This document shows positions 1 to 11,390 of a stretch of 64,000 bases of DNA, in pieces (position 1 is the first letter of the stretch; each line of letters begins with the position of its first letter). The notes under the pieces were generated by a model, which saw nothing but the letters and a program-made list of their open reading frames with translations, did no database searches and was not told the DNA's origin. Location: positions 27,489,299 to 27,553,298 of the forward strand of contig CM032128.1 in NCBI GenBank assembly GCA_018894105.1. The letters are read 5' to 3'. The translations under genes were made by a program, and so were the position numbers. The stretch is from Jacaranda mimosifolia (Eukaryota; Streptophyta; Magnoliopsida; Lamiales; Bignoniaceae).

Positions 1-215
1 AGAATGGTAGAGCAATCTTCCTTCAATTGCAACAATTGATTCTTGAATAAATGGGGTTGATAGTTATGAGAACTTTGTAAGATTCCTTTTGTCAAACAGT
101 TGGTGTACAGAAACAAAGAAAGAAGCAGATGATTGAATGGAGAGGTGGAAAAACCCAACAATTCCCAATTCAATGTTGGAAACTCTGCTAGGTGGGTTTG
201 ATTATGTGGTGGCAT
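1..215 (-). CDS. Possible 5' end of a protein-coding gene running off the left edge
   Basis: Reading leftwards from an ATG at 215, 71 codons stay open to the window edge. The translation starts MPPHNQTHLAEF and ends QLLQLKEDCSTI. The base composition is less AT-rich than the DNA to its right. The last residues vaguely recall the first helix of plant pentatricopeptide-repeat proteins, but no full motif is present, so I assign no function. A TATAAAA-like string lies only a few bases upstream of this ATG. That is too close for a normal leader, so either the string is not a promoter or translation starts elsewhere. The alternative is chance openness. Confidence 0.35.
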   Translation of the reverse strand, partial: MPPHNQTHLAEFPTLNWELLGFSTSPFNHLLLSLFLYTNCLTKGILQSSHNYQPHLFKNQLLQLKEDCSTI

Positions 216-961
216 TTTTTATAGCCTTATTTTGAAGAATTTCAGTCCAAGTGCATATCAAAAAATCATATCTTAGTTCCAATCAATCTCTTGAGACGTT
301 AATCCTAACGAATGACAAACAAAGTTGAGTTTCACTTGAAGTCAAATTCTAAGGTAAAGGATTTGTTGTCTTCAAAATAATTCCCACATAAGCAGTGGAG
401 TTGAAGTAAGATAATAACTTACTACTTTGCTTGATTCCATTTCGTGAGAAAAGATTTCCAAACGAAGACGTGTTTGACGTGATCGTGGAAGCTTGGAGTT
501 GGATGGATGTAATTTTGAAGTTAAAAGTCTATGGAATGTTGGTTAATGCAATCAGAATATGGATTTGAGATTTTCGGTTGGGCTTGCTCAAATTTAATGC
601 AAACAAATGGAACTATGATCATGTGATATATGTATATATATGTGTGTGTGTGTATTACATATATACGAGTGTGTGTGCATATATATATATATATTATATA
701 GTGTGGAGAATTAAATACTTCAAGTATCGTCTCTTTTGGGATTGATTTGTACACCTTCGTCAAGCCTTGAAATGGGGGCATTTGTAAACATATTAAATTT
801 TTGAACAATTGAAAAGTGACACATGTAAAATAAATGCTAGATATTAATTTAAAATTTTCCATTTCTATTTTGGAATTTATTACATTTAATTACTAAAGAT
901 AAATAATTAATTTTAATTAATAATTTAGTATTTATTTTATATTCAAATCAAACATTGACAA
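216..961. other. Intergenic, no gene seen; TA/TG microsatellite
   Basis: No supported coding sequence. A compound dinucleotide repeat of TA and TG units lies at about 625-705. Open frames crossing it on the minus strand consist of simple-sequence residues. Confidence 0.6.
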
Positions 962-1135
962 GTGTTAATGACGGAGTGCCTGCATCTATGGATCAACCAA
1001 ATCAAAGATATTTGATATTGATATTATCTTTTGATATTTGATATTATCAAATCAAATATATCTGATATTATCTCTTGACATTTGATATTATATTATCAAA
1101 GAGATAACCGTTTAAGAAGTCTTCCACCAAGTATC

Positions 1136-1145
1136 TATATAAAAG
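1136..1145 (+). promoter_or_regulatory. TATA-box-like site ahead of tandem repeats
   Basis: The string TATATAAAAG follows an AT-rich tract with repeated TTTGATATT words (about 1005-1100). It precedes a leader-like stretch, the 102-bp repeats, and a consensus splice donor (AAAG|GTGAGT) at about 1798. This looks like the promoter and first exon of a transcribed unit, either a non-coding gene or the R region of an old LTR. No primer-binding site or matching second LTR was found. Confidence 0.3.
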
Positions 1146-1230
1146 GGTGATCCTAGCTCATTTGACACGACACAAATTCCAACAGACGAGAGAAACTTTA
1201 AAGGAGCCCAGCAATTCTCTCAAGCAAATT

Positions 1231-1580
1231 TCAAGAGATCCACGACGTTCGATGTGTACTTTGCAGAATTCATATATTTCTGGCATTTGATTCAAGATTA
1301 AGGTGCAAAGCCCTCGAATTGGTGTTATTTTTATTCAAGAAGATCCAGACGTTCTAGGTGTTCTTCGCGGAACTCATATATTTCTGGCGTTTGATTAAAA
1401 ATTAAGGTGAAAAGTCCTCGAATTGGCGTTATTTTCAAGGAGACCTACAACGTTCAAAGTGTACTTCGCGGAACTCATATATTTCTAGTGTTTGATTTGA
1501 GATCAAGGTGCGAAACCCTCGAATTGGCGTTATTCTATCAAATTTAAAGAGATCCACAGCGTTTAAAGCAGACAAGAAAT
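1231..1580 (+). repeat. Tandem repeat, about 3.3 copies of a 102-bp unit
   Basis: Units start near 1231, 1334, 1435 and 1537, giving periods of 103, 101 and 102 bp. Each full unit carries CATATATTTCTGGCGTTTGA or a close variant, then CTCGAATTGGCGTTATT. The copies differ by scattered substitutions. No long reading frame runs through them. Confidence 0.85.
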
Positions 1581-1599
1581 TTGTTGTTACACTCACATT

Positions 1600-3400
1600 C
1601 AGAAGCTTCATGTTCTAATTTACTATTTCTTGGGCGGGTTTGTTTAGTTTAGTATTATTTGTAAATATTTGTTTTTATTTTTATTTTTCATTCTTCTTCT
1701 TTTTGTTCTTACAATTGAGCACAAAGACTATTGAATTTCACTAATGGTTGAATCAGGGTGCGACTTTAAGGAAGGGAATGAACCGATGATCCAAGAAAGG
1801 TGAGTTGCTGCTGACAAATCTCCATCTTGAGAAAAGGAAAATGAAAGTTCAAGGAGGTCTTGAAGTCTAAGGAGAACATAACCCACAATGATTAGAAAGT
1901 TAGTATTGGTCGATTTGTGAGAGAAGTTGGATGCTGCTCTTGCTTTAAAAATATTTTCCTTTTTGGAAAAATTTAAGTTTTGTGTCTACTATGATTTGAA
2001 TCATTTGTCTTGTTTAATTGCTTGATGTGGGGTTGACTTGTGGTCAGTTTTTGTGTGCATGACTAGACTTTCTTTGTTTTGCTGTATTTTTTATCAATTT
2101 TTTTTGGCATAGCTGTAGTTGATGCCCTGCTTTGTTAGTTTAGTTTTTGGAAAGAAATTCTTGTCATATTAGTTGAAAATTATTGTTCTTGAATGTTGTT
2201 GTTGTGCTGTTTATTTTTTTTTTATCAATTTTTGGAGTCTTAGATAGTGAGCTTAAGCTATTGTTTTGTTATGCAATTGATTTCTAAAATAGCCAATTGC
2301 TAGTCGCTATCAACTCAAGTCAGTTTTTTTACTTTGATTTTGCGATGGCCCTTGATTCAGAATCTAATCACACTAGATAAGGTCAGATTTTGGCATTTGG
2401 TGGCTAATACACTTTGTTCTTGTATGGTCAAATGGAGGGTATCAGTCGAGATATTTTGTTGAAAAATGATTTTGCTGGCTTGTAGTAGAATTGAAATTCC
2501 TCATGTGGATGTTTTGCTCAATTTATGTACAAATTTTTTGGGTATAGCTGACATGGGAAGAGGACTTGCTACTCGTTTTTTGAGTTTGGATCTGAAGTGG
2601 TTGGGACTTAATTGCTAGGCTTGATCTTTTACTACTCTCCAAATTTGGTTGCTAGGTATCATAGTTGTTGATTCCTTCATCTAACTGAAATTACCAGAAG
2701 ATTCTATATATGGTTTTTGAACTATCCTTATGGGAACTTTGAGCCTTGCAAAATTCTATTTGGAAGGAATTGACATGCCCATTGTGCTTTAGAGGCTTGC
2801 TTCTAAAAATTTATTTATTTATATTGGATTCTGGAAATTAAGAATGAAGTATGAGTTGATGTATAGCTATTTCTGCTCATTCTTTCAAATTCTCAAAAAT
2901 TTATTTTGCTACCAAATGGTTCATGCACATCATAACATGATCTTAAAATTTTCTTTTGATGTTAAAACAACTCCAAAGTAGATGGCACATTTTAGCTTAC
3001 TTGATGTGGTTTAGAATTATTGCTACTTGTTGTAAAAGCTCAATATGGTTCAGAATTTTGGCTTGTGTTAGATTTGGTTCGGCGCGAAAAATGAATTTTT
3101 CGTGACTTAGAGTTGGATTAAATTGCATGAAAAATGTTCTTTAATTTCGATGCTCCAAACATATTGAATGCATAGGGTTGTGTGAATTTGATCTGAATGG
3201 AATTGAAAATCAAGCTGATAGTGGAAATTTGAATGCATGGAAATGAGCATAATGCTTGTTGGAGTTGACTTTTTGTTTTTGGATTAGTACAAGTAATTGC
3301 TTGGAGTTTGAGATTCCTTTTTCTTTTTGCAAAAAGTTGTAGGAATGAGGAATCGAGACCTGAATCTTTTAAAGACTACCGTTCTCTTTTTATTATTGAA
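1600..3400. other. T-rich intergenic or intron-like sequence, no gene seen
   Basis: The plus strand is T-rich and intron-like after the donor-like GTGAGT near 1799. No open frame of convincing composition occurs on either strand. Confidence 0.5.
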
Positions 3401-3404
3401 AAAT

Positions 3405-3836
3405 ATGGGTGTCAATTTGGGTTAGGACACATGGGCTCAACCCAACCTATATGGTTTTGGGTTGGGTTGGGCTCAATATTTCAGAAATGGGTTTAAGCGG
3501 GTTGGGTTTTACATGGGTTATATCAAATTTAGATTTAAAATAGGTCCATTCAAAAATTTTAATTAATTTAATAAATCATCTCATTATGTTGTAAAATTAT
3601 ATATTAAATAGAGTGTAGAAGACATAATAATATTACTATGGCCTTTTGAATTAATTTTTTGAAATAAGTAAATTATTTTTTTTTTCTATTGGAACATTTC
3701 AAACTCAACACAACCCTCAACTCAACCCATTTTGAACACAATTCATTTTCAACCCATCTATCTTAACCCATTTAGAACCCAACCTATTTTGAATTCAATC
3801 CACATAAACCCAAACTCAACCCAACCTACCTATTTG
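3405..3836. mobile_element. hAT-MITE-like foldback element
   Basis: The left end starts with GGGTGTCAATTTGGGTT and continues in GGGTTGGG words. The right end is rich in the complement (CAACCCAACC, AACCCAAACTC), so the two arms can pair imperfectly. This fits the common plant hAT-type MITEs that start GGGTGTCAA. The right terminus is degenerate and no target duplication could be fixed, so the boundaries are approximate. Confidence 0.5.
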
Positions 3837-6194
3837 GTACTACTACTAAAATTGTTGATGATATGAGGAGTTGAACCTTGGACAATTTGCTAATACGGAT
3901 AATGAGGAATTAATTTGCTGATATGAAGAATCGAACCCAGGTAATTTGGCTTCTCCTTGGCAAAGTTGACTTGCTACAATTGATTGGAGGAAATTGAATT
4001 TGGGAATTGCAGTTGGTCAATTACCACCCATCAGTTTACTTTTTTAATCTAATTGGGAAGACTAACTTTATGTCAATTACTTTGATGTACTTTTCTTTTT
4101 AAGGGAGACTATATTGATGTATATGTAAAGGAGTCTTCACTCCTCCCAAAATATTTTCACATGATGTAATCTATTTTAGATTATCATATATAAGTCCTCA
4201 TTTTGTTGGTTTATTTTTTAATTTAAGTTCATGAGTTGTTCCTACATTTGTGAGTTTGTTTTCTTTGTACAAAGCATCACTCATTACTTCAATAGCTAAG
4301 TTAGTACTCTAAATATTTTGGTTTAAGTGTTGCTATGATCTTTCAAGTTCTTCTATTTGTAGTGGGTTTGGAGTGTTGGTTGCCACTTCACAATAGAAGA
4401 TATAAGAAATTGAAGAAATTTGGGATGTTAAGGAGTAACAACTGTTGAGTCATTCCAATAAGCTTTGATATTGGATAAGCTACTATTAGAGAAGCCTGTT
4501 GATTGCCATATGATGCAGCCTTCTATTTTTACTGTAAGGTTAGCGTTTAATTTTGTTACAAGTAATTACAGAAGTGCGACATTTGAGTGTGACATGTAAT
4601 ATAAAAGAAAGTTAGCTTTTTTTCTTTATGAATGAGCATGACAGGAGTACTCGTTGAAAAATAAGTATAAAAAAATTCATGTTGCTATATCCTTATTTAT
4701 CTGTTCATAAAAATTGTTGACAAGTGAATGAGCACATCCATCTGAATCAAACAGGCACAGGCGTTGTGCACTCTTTTCTAGTATAATATATGTATGTATA
4801 TAATGAAAAATGGGAAAGTTTTAGGGATGATGAAGGATAGTAGAGGATACTTTGGGAATTTTGTGTGTGTGTGTGTGTGTGTGTGTTTTGGAGAAAAAAT
4901 AAGGATATGTTTGGTTATGTTTCCACAAAATAATTTTATTCTAAGGAAACATAACCTAACATTTCCAAAGTTTTTTACATAATGGGCACAATTAAAACCA
5001 AATAGAGAGGGGATCCTAACAAGGATGATTACAGCAACCTACTCTAAGGTTTAGGTAATTACATGTACAACTCTTGTGATTTTGAAAATTACAATTAACT
5101 TCCTTAACATTTGTTACTGTCTAACACATAGATCTAGCTGTTTGAAAATTCAATTTTGCCTTTTTAGTTGACTGAACTTGAGTTCTAATTATTTTGTCGG
5201 ACCATAATACTCTTATACTATTATGCACGTGCCATGCGTGTGCTAATTGTAATAAAAGAAAATTTAATTAAGTAGTAATGTTACTATTGAACATATATTT
5301 ATTGATTTTATTGATTAGAAGGTTAATTTTATCATTTGTTTTATTTAATTAATTTAATTAGTTAAAAGTCTGATTATAGAAGTTAGCTACAGTATTATGT
5401 TTATAAGTACCTATATTAAAGTGTATTTTAACATTGTTTATATACACAACTTTTTGTACTTTTTTTTTTTTTGACAAAAACTTTTTGTGCTTTTAAGTAT
5501 CTTAAAAATCATTAACTAAAATAAACTTTCTATAGTTTAAAATTATTTGGTAAATTAATTCTAAAAAAAACCTCAAACTTACTATTTCTTAATTTAGCAT
5601 AATTTGAAATTTTTTAAATTATTCATAATAGATTTACATATATTAAAATGCTAATAAAATTTCATAAATATTACATAATTTTTTAATAAAATAATTAATA
5701 ATATAATTTCAATAATTCTTAAATAAACAATCAAACTTAAAATAATTTTTATCATTTTCAAATCATTTAAATATTTTTTTCAAAATTTTCCCCTCATCTT
5801 TCCCGCCTCCACACCCCCCATCCCCACCCCTCCATGTGGACATGGTTGCCAGGGCTTGAGGATAAATATGGTCAATTTATGCTCTTCGTTAGGATTTTTA
5901 AATGTCTGTTTAATAAGAAGGGAATAGATGTAATTTTCTCAACCAAAAAGGGTCTACTTTAATTACACCAAATTTCAAGAGAAGTCATAATTATTCTCAG
6001 TATTAAGGGCATTCATTTATTAGTTTAAATAACCAAAGTTAGTAATTTCATTATCAAAAATTGAAATGTTCAAATGTTTATATGTTAGTTGAGAATATGA
6101 TAATTATAAATAATTTGAGATGCGTAATTTCTAAAAATACTTTATTCATTAGAAAATTTTAATTTAAATAAATCAAATATCCTTGTGAAAAGCA
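3837..6194. other. AT-rich intergenic, no gene seen; GT microsatellite
   Basis: No coding sequence is supported. A (GT)n run of about 25 bp lies at 4862-4886. A C-rich patch occurs at 5790-5830. The remainder is AT-rich spacer. Confidence 0.6.
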
Positions 6195-6203
6195 TTTATA
6201 AAT

Positions 6204-7466
6204 AGGGTTAAATACATTTTGCCCCCTTATACAATGAAGGTGGTGTCAAATACTCCCTTCTATTATTAGAACCTTCAAGCACCCCTTGAACCCTCACACA
6301 ATTAGTTAATTAATAGAAGAATTGGATCTTTTTTTGGTCTTGTGACCATTGTAAATTTTTATTTCCTAATTGGCCTTATGTAATTTACATAATGCAACAC
6401 CATTTTTGCAACATGAGCATCAAACTTTCTAAAAAAGAAAAGAAAAGAAAACCATCCATTATGTTACTAAAAAATTCTCAATTTTACTCATATGCTCACC
6501 TCATTAGCCAAAATTCAAAACATCATCAAGCAATTCTTCCAATCCCAATATAAAATTTTCAAACATATTTGCCAATGTTCAAGCACTTATACATCTAATC
6601 TTAGGAAGCATGGTGTGAATGTGGTATACCCATGCCTAGAAGTACCTCATGAACTCTGAATAATATAGGAAGAAAATTTATTGGCTACTATGATTAGGAT
6701 GAGTAATTTTTTATTTATAAATTTTTTACTGTTTATGATTGTACTATTTATAAATGTATAAGTTTTTTAATTAATTATTTATAAATTTTAACTGTTTATG
6801 AGGCTGTTTTTTGGGAGAAAAAAACACATGGGGCTATTGTAAGTACTTCTACTTCGTAATTTTTAAAAAATATGCATTTATTGTAGAGATCTGAAAAATC
6901 TATAATAATATGTTTGGTTGTGCTCAATTTCACTTACAATCCATCATTACTTCCTAAAACCTAACTAAATTCGCAAATTGAAAAAAAAAAAAAAAATCCT
7001 CAACTTCCAGAGTTTTAAAGTTGAGAATATTCTAACAAATTAACTTTAGATAACTCTTCAAAAATTGATTTGTTTGTTTCTCATATAAATATGCAATATC
7101 TCTATTAATATTCACTATTAAATTTTTGTTGGATTTTCTTTTGGGAATTTTAGGATGATATTTTTGCTTGTGATTGAGAAGAGAAGCAATAGATTGCACT
7201 TGTTTTAGTCTCCTTTTTTTCTCTAGAGCATTACCTATGCCAAAGGTAAATTTATCTAAATAGAAAGAAAATGCCATGTGTCCTAGATTTTTGGGTTATT
7301 TACTTCTTTTTTTATGTTAAATTAGTAGCTTGCTATGGAATTTTAATATTGTCAACTATTTCACTAACCATGTGAAAAGTTTAGGAGTCTATTTGAAGAT
7401 TTTATTGGTAAAAGAGGGTATTTGACACCACCTCAATAGTACAGGGTGGCAAAATAAATTTAAACC
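6204..7466. mobile_element. Non-autonomous Mutator-like element with 9-bp TSD
   Basis: The ends form a terminal inverted repeat of about 60 bp. The left end reads GGGTTAAATACATTTTGCC and then GGTGGTGTCAAATAC. The reverse complement of the right end reads GGTTTAAATTTATTTTGCC and then GGTGGTGTCAAATAC. The element is flanked by the perfect 9-bp direct repeat TTTATAAAT at 6195-6203 and 7467-7475. Long inverted repeats with a 9-bp duplication are the Mutator superfamily signature. The 1.26-kb interior has no transposase-like reading frame. Confidence 0.85.
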
Positions 7467-7898
7467 TTTATAAATATCCTCATTTTACTAATCAACACTT
7501 ATGCTTCCTTTCTGTTTGTCCTTTCCAAAAATTAAAAATAACCCACGCTTGTCACGCTAGCGAGTAGCACTAGCACCTTATTATTATGAATCACCTGCGA
7601 CCTTGTTTCTTCTTTTCTCAGACACACTTCCCAAGAAAATAATTTTTTCAAAAAAATTTAAAAATATAATCCCACAATATAACTGCAGCGGTTATACGAT
7701 GGCGATGCAACCCACAGGACAGTGATGTGAAAAAGAGAATTATTTTATTTTATTTTTCATATATAACGCGCTAAATGACTGGTCAAACAGGCAGCCAGTC
7801 TAATTTAGGATAACATGTGAATGCCACTTGTCCAAGACTGTCGAATAAGCAGCCTGCCTGCCTAAAATATCTTATTACCTCTTATAATATTCCATTTA
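7467..7898. other. Intergenic, no gene seen
   Basis: A short spacer between two terminal-inverted-repeat elements. No open frame or regulatory site can be supported. Confidence 0.5.
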
Positions 7899-8255
7899 GG
7901 CCTTGTTTACTTGAGCTGATCAAGTGGGATGTTGGGCCACATCCCACTTCATCCGATGTTTACTTTGCAAATTTTTAGTCTGGTAAATAAGCTCCACCCC
8001 ATTACTATTGGTAATAAATGTAGGATGACCCACTCAACCCACAGCATGTGATAGTTCATAGTTTCATCCCTCAAATTGGTAATAGTTTCATCCTTCAAAT
8101 TAGGCTACTTGGGATGATAAGTAGGATGACCATTGAGGCCTTACTGTTTATGCATCCAATTACCAATCTATCTACCATAATTTTCAACCTCCTAACTAGC
8201 CATTATAATAATAGCTATAATTATTAATAAATAATAATAAATTAATATTATTAAT

Positions 8256-8295
<40 letters not shown>

Positions 8296-8878
8296 TATTA
8301 TTATTAAACAAAATATATTTATATTAAAAATAATTGAAAGATATATATACATATAGAGATATAATTGTAATTGAGGTAATGATATTAATAGAAAATTTTT
8401 ATAGTATTTTGAAAAGAAATTAATTCTAAATGAAATATTTAATTTTATTTGAAAAATGAAAATAAGAAATTGTAAAACAAAATAAATATACCCAGACATT
8501 TTATGTCAAATAGTTGGATGGAGAAGAAATAATCATTTTGGGAACTTTCAGGAGAAGATCAGATAATTTGATATTGTGTTGGAGAGAGAAAATAAATTAT
8601 TTATACTAATAAATAATTTTTTTGACATAAATTGTACTGAAAAGGAATAATAAATAATTTTATACTTAAAGATATTTTAATTTTTTTAAATTTATTCAAA
8701 TATTATTATATATTAAAATAAATATTCATACAATTATCTATTTTTATTATTCATATCATCCCAGTAAAAAAATAAAAATAAAAAATTATCCTAATTCTAT
8801 TCTGTATCCCTCATTTCATCATTTCATCGGATCACCATATGTCCCTACATCTCGTGTGACCAAGTAAAGTAAACTGCC
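7899..8878. mobile_element. MITE-like element ending about 100 bp before reductase gene 1
   Basis: The left end GGCCTTGTTTACTTGAGC matches the reverse complement of the right end, GGCAGTTTACTTTACTTGG, and the match continues imperfectly inward (ATCAAGTGGGATGT against GTCACACGAGATGT). The left flank is TTA and the right flank is TAC, so a PIF/Harbinger-style TTA duplication is only partly kept. The interior is AT-rich with an (ATC)n run at 8259-8295. A short minus-strand frame with a Met run is a by-product of that run. Confidence 0.6.
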
Positions 8879-8976
8879 TACGGTCTGAAACTCACTCAGT
8901 CACTCTAATCCAGTGTCTCTCACCCGCTATACACAGTACACACACGGGAGCAAGAAGAGCTGTCCGTTGAAACAGC

Positions 8977-11390
8977 ATGGCGGCGAAGACGGTGTGCGTA
9001 ACAGGAGGATCCGGCTACATAGCTTCATGGCTTATCAAACACTTGCTCCAGCGCGGTTACACTGTTAAAGCTTCTGTTCGTTATCCCAGTCAGTGATTCT
9101 TCCACCCCTTTTTCTTGAGTTTATTCTGCTGATGTTCTGATTATATCATTTGATTATATGGGTTGAACAGATCTTCTTTGTAGTGTACTATCTTTCTGAT
9201 ATATGTATCTTTTGGTGACATGGGTTGTGCGAGAGTTTTTAACTTTTTTTTTTTTTTTTTTTTTTTTTGGAGAAGTTGTTTTGTCTTGTCTTTTGTTTTT
9301 GGGTTTTTTTTGTCTTTCGTTTTTCTGAATTTTATCCCTCTCTACTTATTGTAAGTTGAGGCATCATTTTAAGAATTTTAAATACCCATGTTTAATATTG
9401 GGGGATATAATCATGATGTTGGTCTAATTGGCAGATACATGATTTAAAACTTGATTTTAAAATTAAGGTTGCTAATTGTTTGGTTAACTTGATTAAACTT
9501 GATTTTATGATCATCTGCTATTTTCATATGAATAATTGTGATTCATTGAAGATGTGGTGGTTAATCTGCAGATGATCCATTGAAGACAAATCACTTACTC
9601 TCACTTGATGGGGCCAAGGAGAGACTTAAATTGTTCAAAGCAGATCTACTGGAAGAGGGGTCCTTTGACGCCGCAGTTGATGGCTGTGAGGGTGTTTTTC
9701 ATTGTGCATCTCCCTTTTTCCTTGAGACCACGAAACCGCAGGTTACTGACCTTTTTTTTTCTCATTTTCATGTTTTCATTTAGGATAAAAATTATCATGT
9801 TTGTTTTCTTAATTCTGATAAGTACTAATGAGAAAGTTTTCATTCATATGCAACTTAATTGAATATGAGACTGTTGATTATAACTTTTCGGGATCATCTA
9901 CCTTATCAGCTAACTTCCCCATGTTTGTATAGAATTTGTTGCTCAATTCAGCTTTAATTAATTTCCTTCTGCAGGAAGAATTGATTGATCCTGCAGTGAA
10001 GGGGACGCTCAATGTGCTTGGTTCTGTTGCAAAAACATCATCTGTTAAAAGAGTCATTTTGACATCTTCCGAAGCCGCAATTGCTTTCAACCGTACTCCT
10101 CGGACAGCTGAAGCTGTTATAGATGAGACTTGGTGGGCTGATCCAGATTATTGCAGAGAAAATCAGGCCAATATTACATTCGTCTTATTCTAAGTATTAG
10201 AAAATCATATAATAATGTCGCTGTTCTGAAATCATATAATCCCTTACAAAAGTTTATTTTTCCCACAAATACCAGATGTGGTATGTGCTTTCAAAGAGAT
10301 TGTCTGAGGGTGCTGCCTGGGAGTTTGCAAAAGAGAAAGGTATCGACCTGGTTTCCATTAACCCATCCTGCGTAATTGGTCCAATGCTGCAGCCAACACT
10401 CAACACAAGTTGTTCTCAAGTTTTGCACTTGATAAATGGTAAGTTCCAACCCCCAAGTTATTAGATTTTAGCCCATCTTCTCCAAATGCATCTTTTACAA
10501 ACTTGATTCACTTGCTCATATTGGTCAAGTATGCAGTACTCCTTTCTGTTCTTTGTTTCTTTTCATGATATTTAGTAAGTTCTAGCTAGTCCTTTTATTC
10601 TTGGTCTCATCTGCCCCATTTCATTTTTGATCTTCTTCTCACAAACTCATATGGTGAAAACACTTGGTGGATATCTGTTAATGTATACATATACATATTT
10701 GTGGTATTAGGAATTTACATTATGACTTTCTACCTCATGATTCTTGGAATATGCAGGTTCAGAGACATATCCAAACGCTGCATATGGATGGGTACATGTG
10801 AAAGATGTTGTGGATGCACATATTTTGGCATATGAGAAACCTGAGGCTAATGGGAGATATTATGTAGTGGAGAGGGCTGCACACCCCTTAGATCTTGTCA
10901 ATATACTACACGAACTCTACCCCAACCTGAAACTTCCTGAGAAGTAAGTGCTTATCTTTTAGCATGTGTTCTTATGTGAACTTAGATTAATCTACATGGT
11001 GCTGTTTTAAGGATGTCTATATTTAGTTTTTACCAATATGATCCCTTATGAAAACATGCCTGCGCTGGTGAGATCAAATGTCTGTCTGCTGTTTGTATTA
11101 ATGTATTCATCTACCAAATGATGATTTGTGAAAAAAATTAGTCTATCCCAATGTTGTATGACTAATGAACAGTCGAAGACTTGTGAATGTTACTAATCAT
11201 GTTTGTTTTTTCGTTTGTTTCTGGGGGGAATCTCTTACACAGCTGTGCCAACGACAAACCACTTGTGCCTGCGTACAAGGTCAATACAGAAAGAGCAAAG
11301 AAACTAGGTGTGGTATTCACTCCTCTTAAACAAGCTCTTAAGGATACTGTTGAAAGCTTGAGGGAGAAGGGCTTTTTCAAAGGCGCATAA
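8977..11390 (+). CDS. Cinnamoyl-CoA reductase-like / phenylacetaldehyde reductase-like SDR, gene 1
   Basis: Six exons: 8977-9088, 9572-9741, 9975-10166, 10276-10438, 10757-10943 and 11243-11390, coding for 323 aa, the usual family size. The product is an extended short-chain dehydrogenase that should reduce phenylpropanoid or aryl aldehyde/CoA-ester substrates with NADPH in the cytosol. The start [18 protein letters not shown] carries the TGxxGYIA nucleotide-binding loop. The catalytic Ser is in ILTSS and the Tyr/Lys pair is in WYVLSK. The NWYCY signature of lignin-type CCR is absent, so the CCR-like or PAR-like branch is favoured. Exon 2-6 lengths match gene 2 exactly. Exon 3 ends CAG|GCCAAT, a GC rather than GT donor; a GT donor at 10182 would add five residues. 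Intron 1 holds a T run of about 26 at 9244. The exact substrate is not readable from the sequence. Confidence 0.87.

Noticed and set aside
8251..8499. Minus frame with a poly-Met run
   Set aside because: It arises from the (ATC)n microsatellite inside the MITE.
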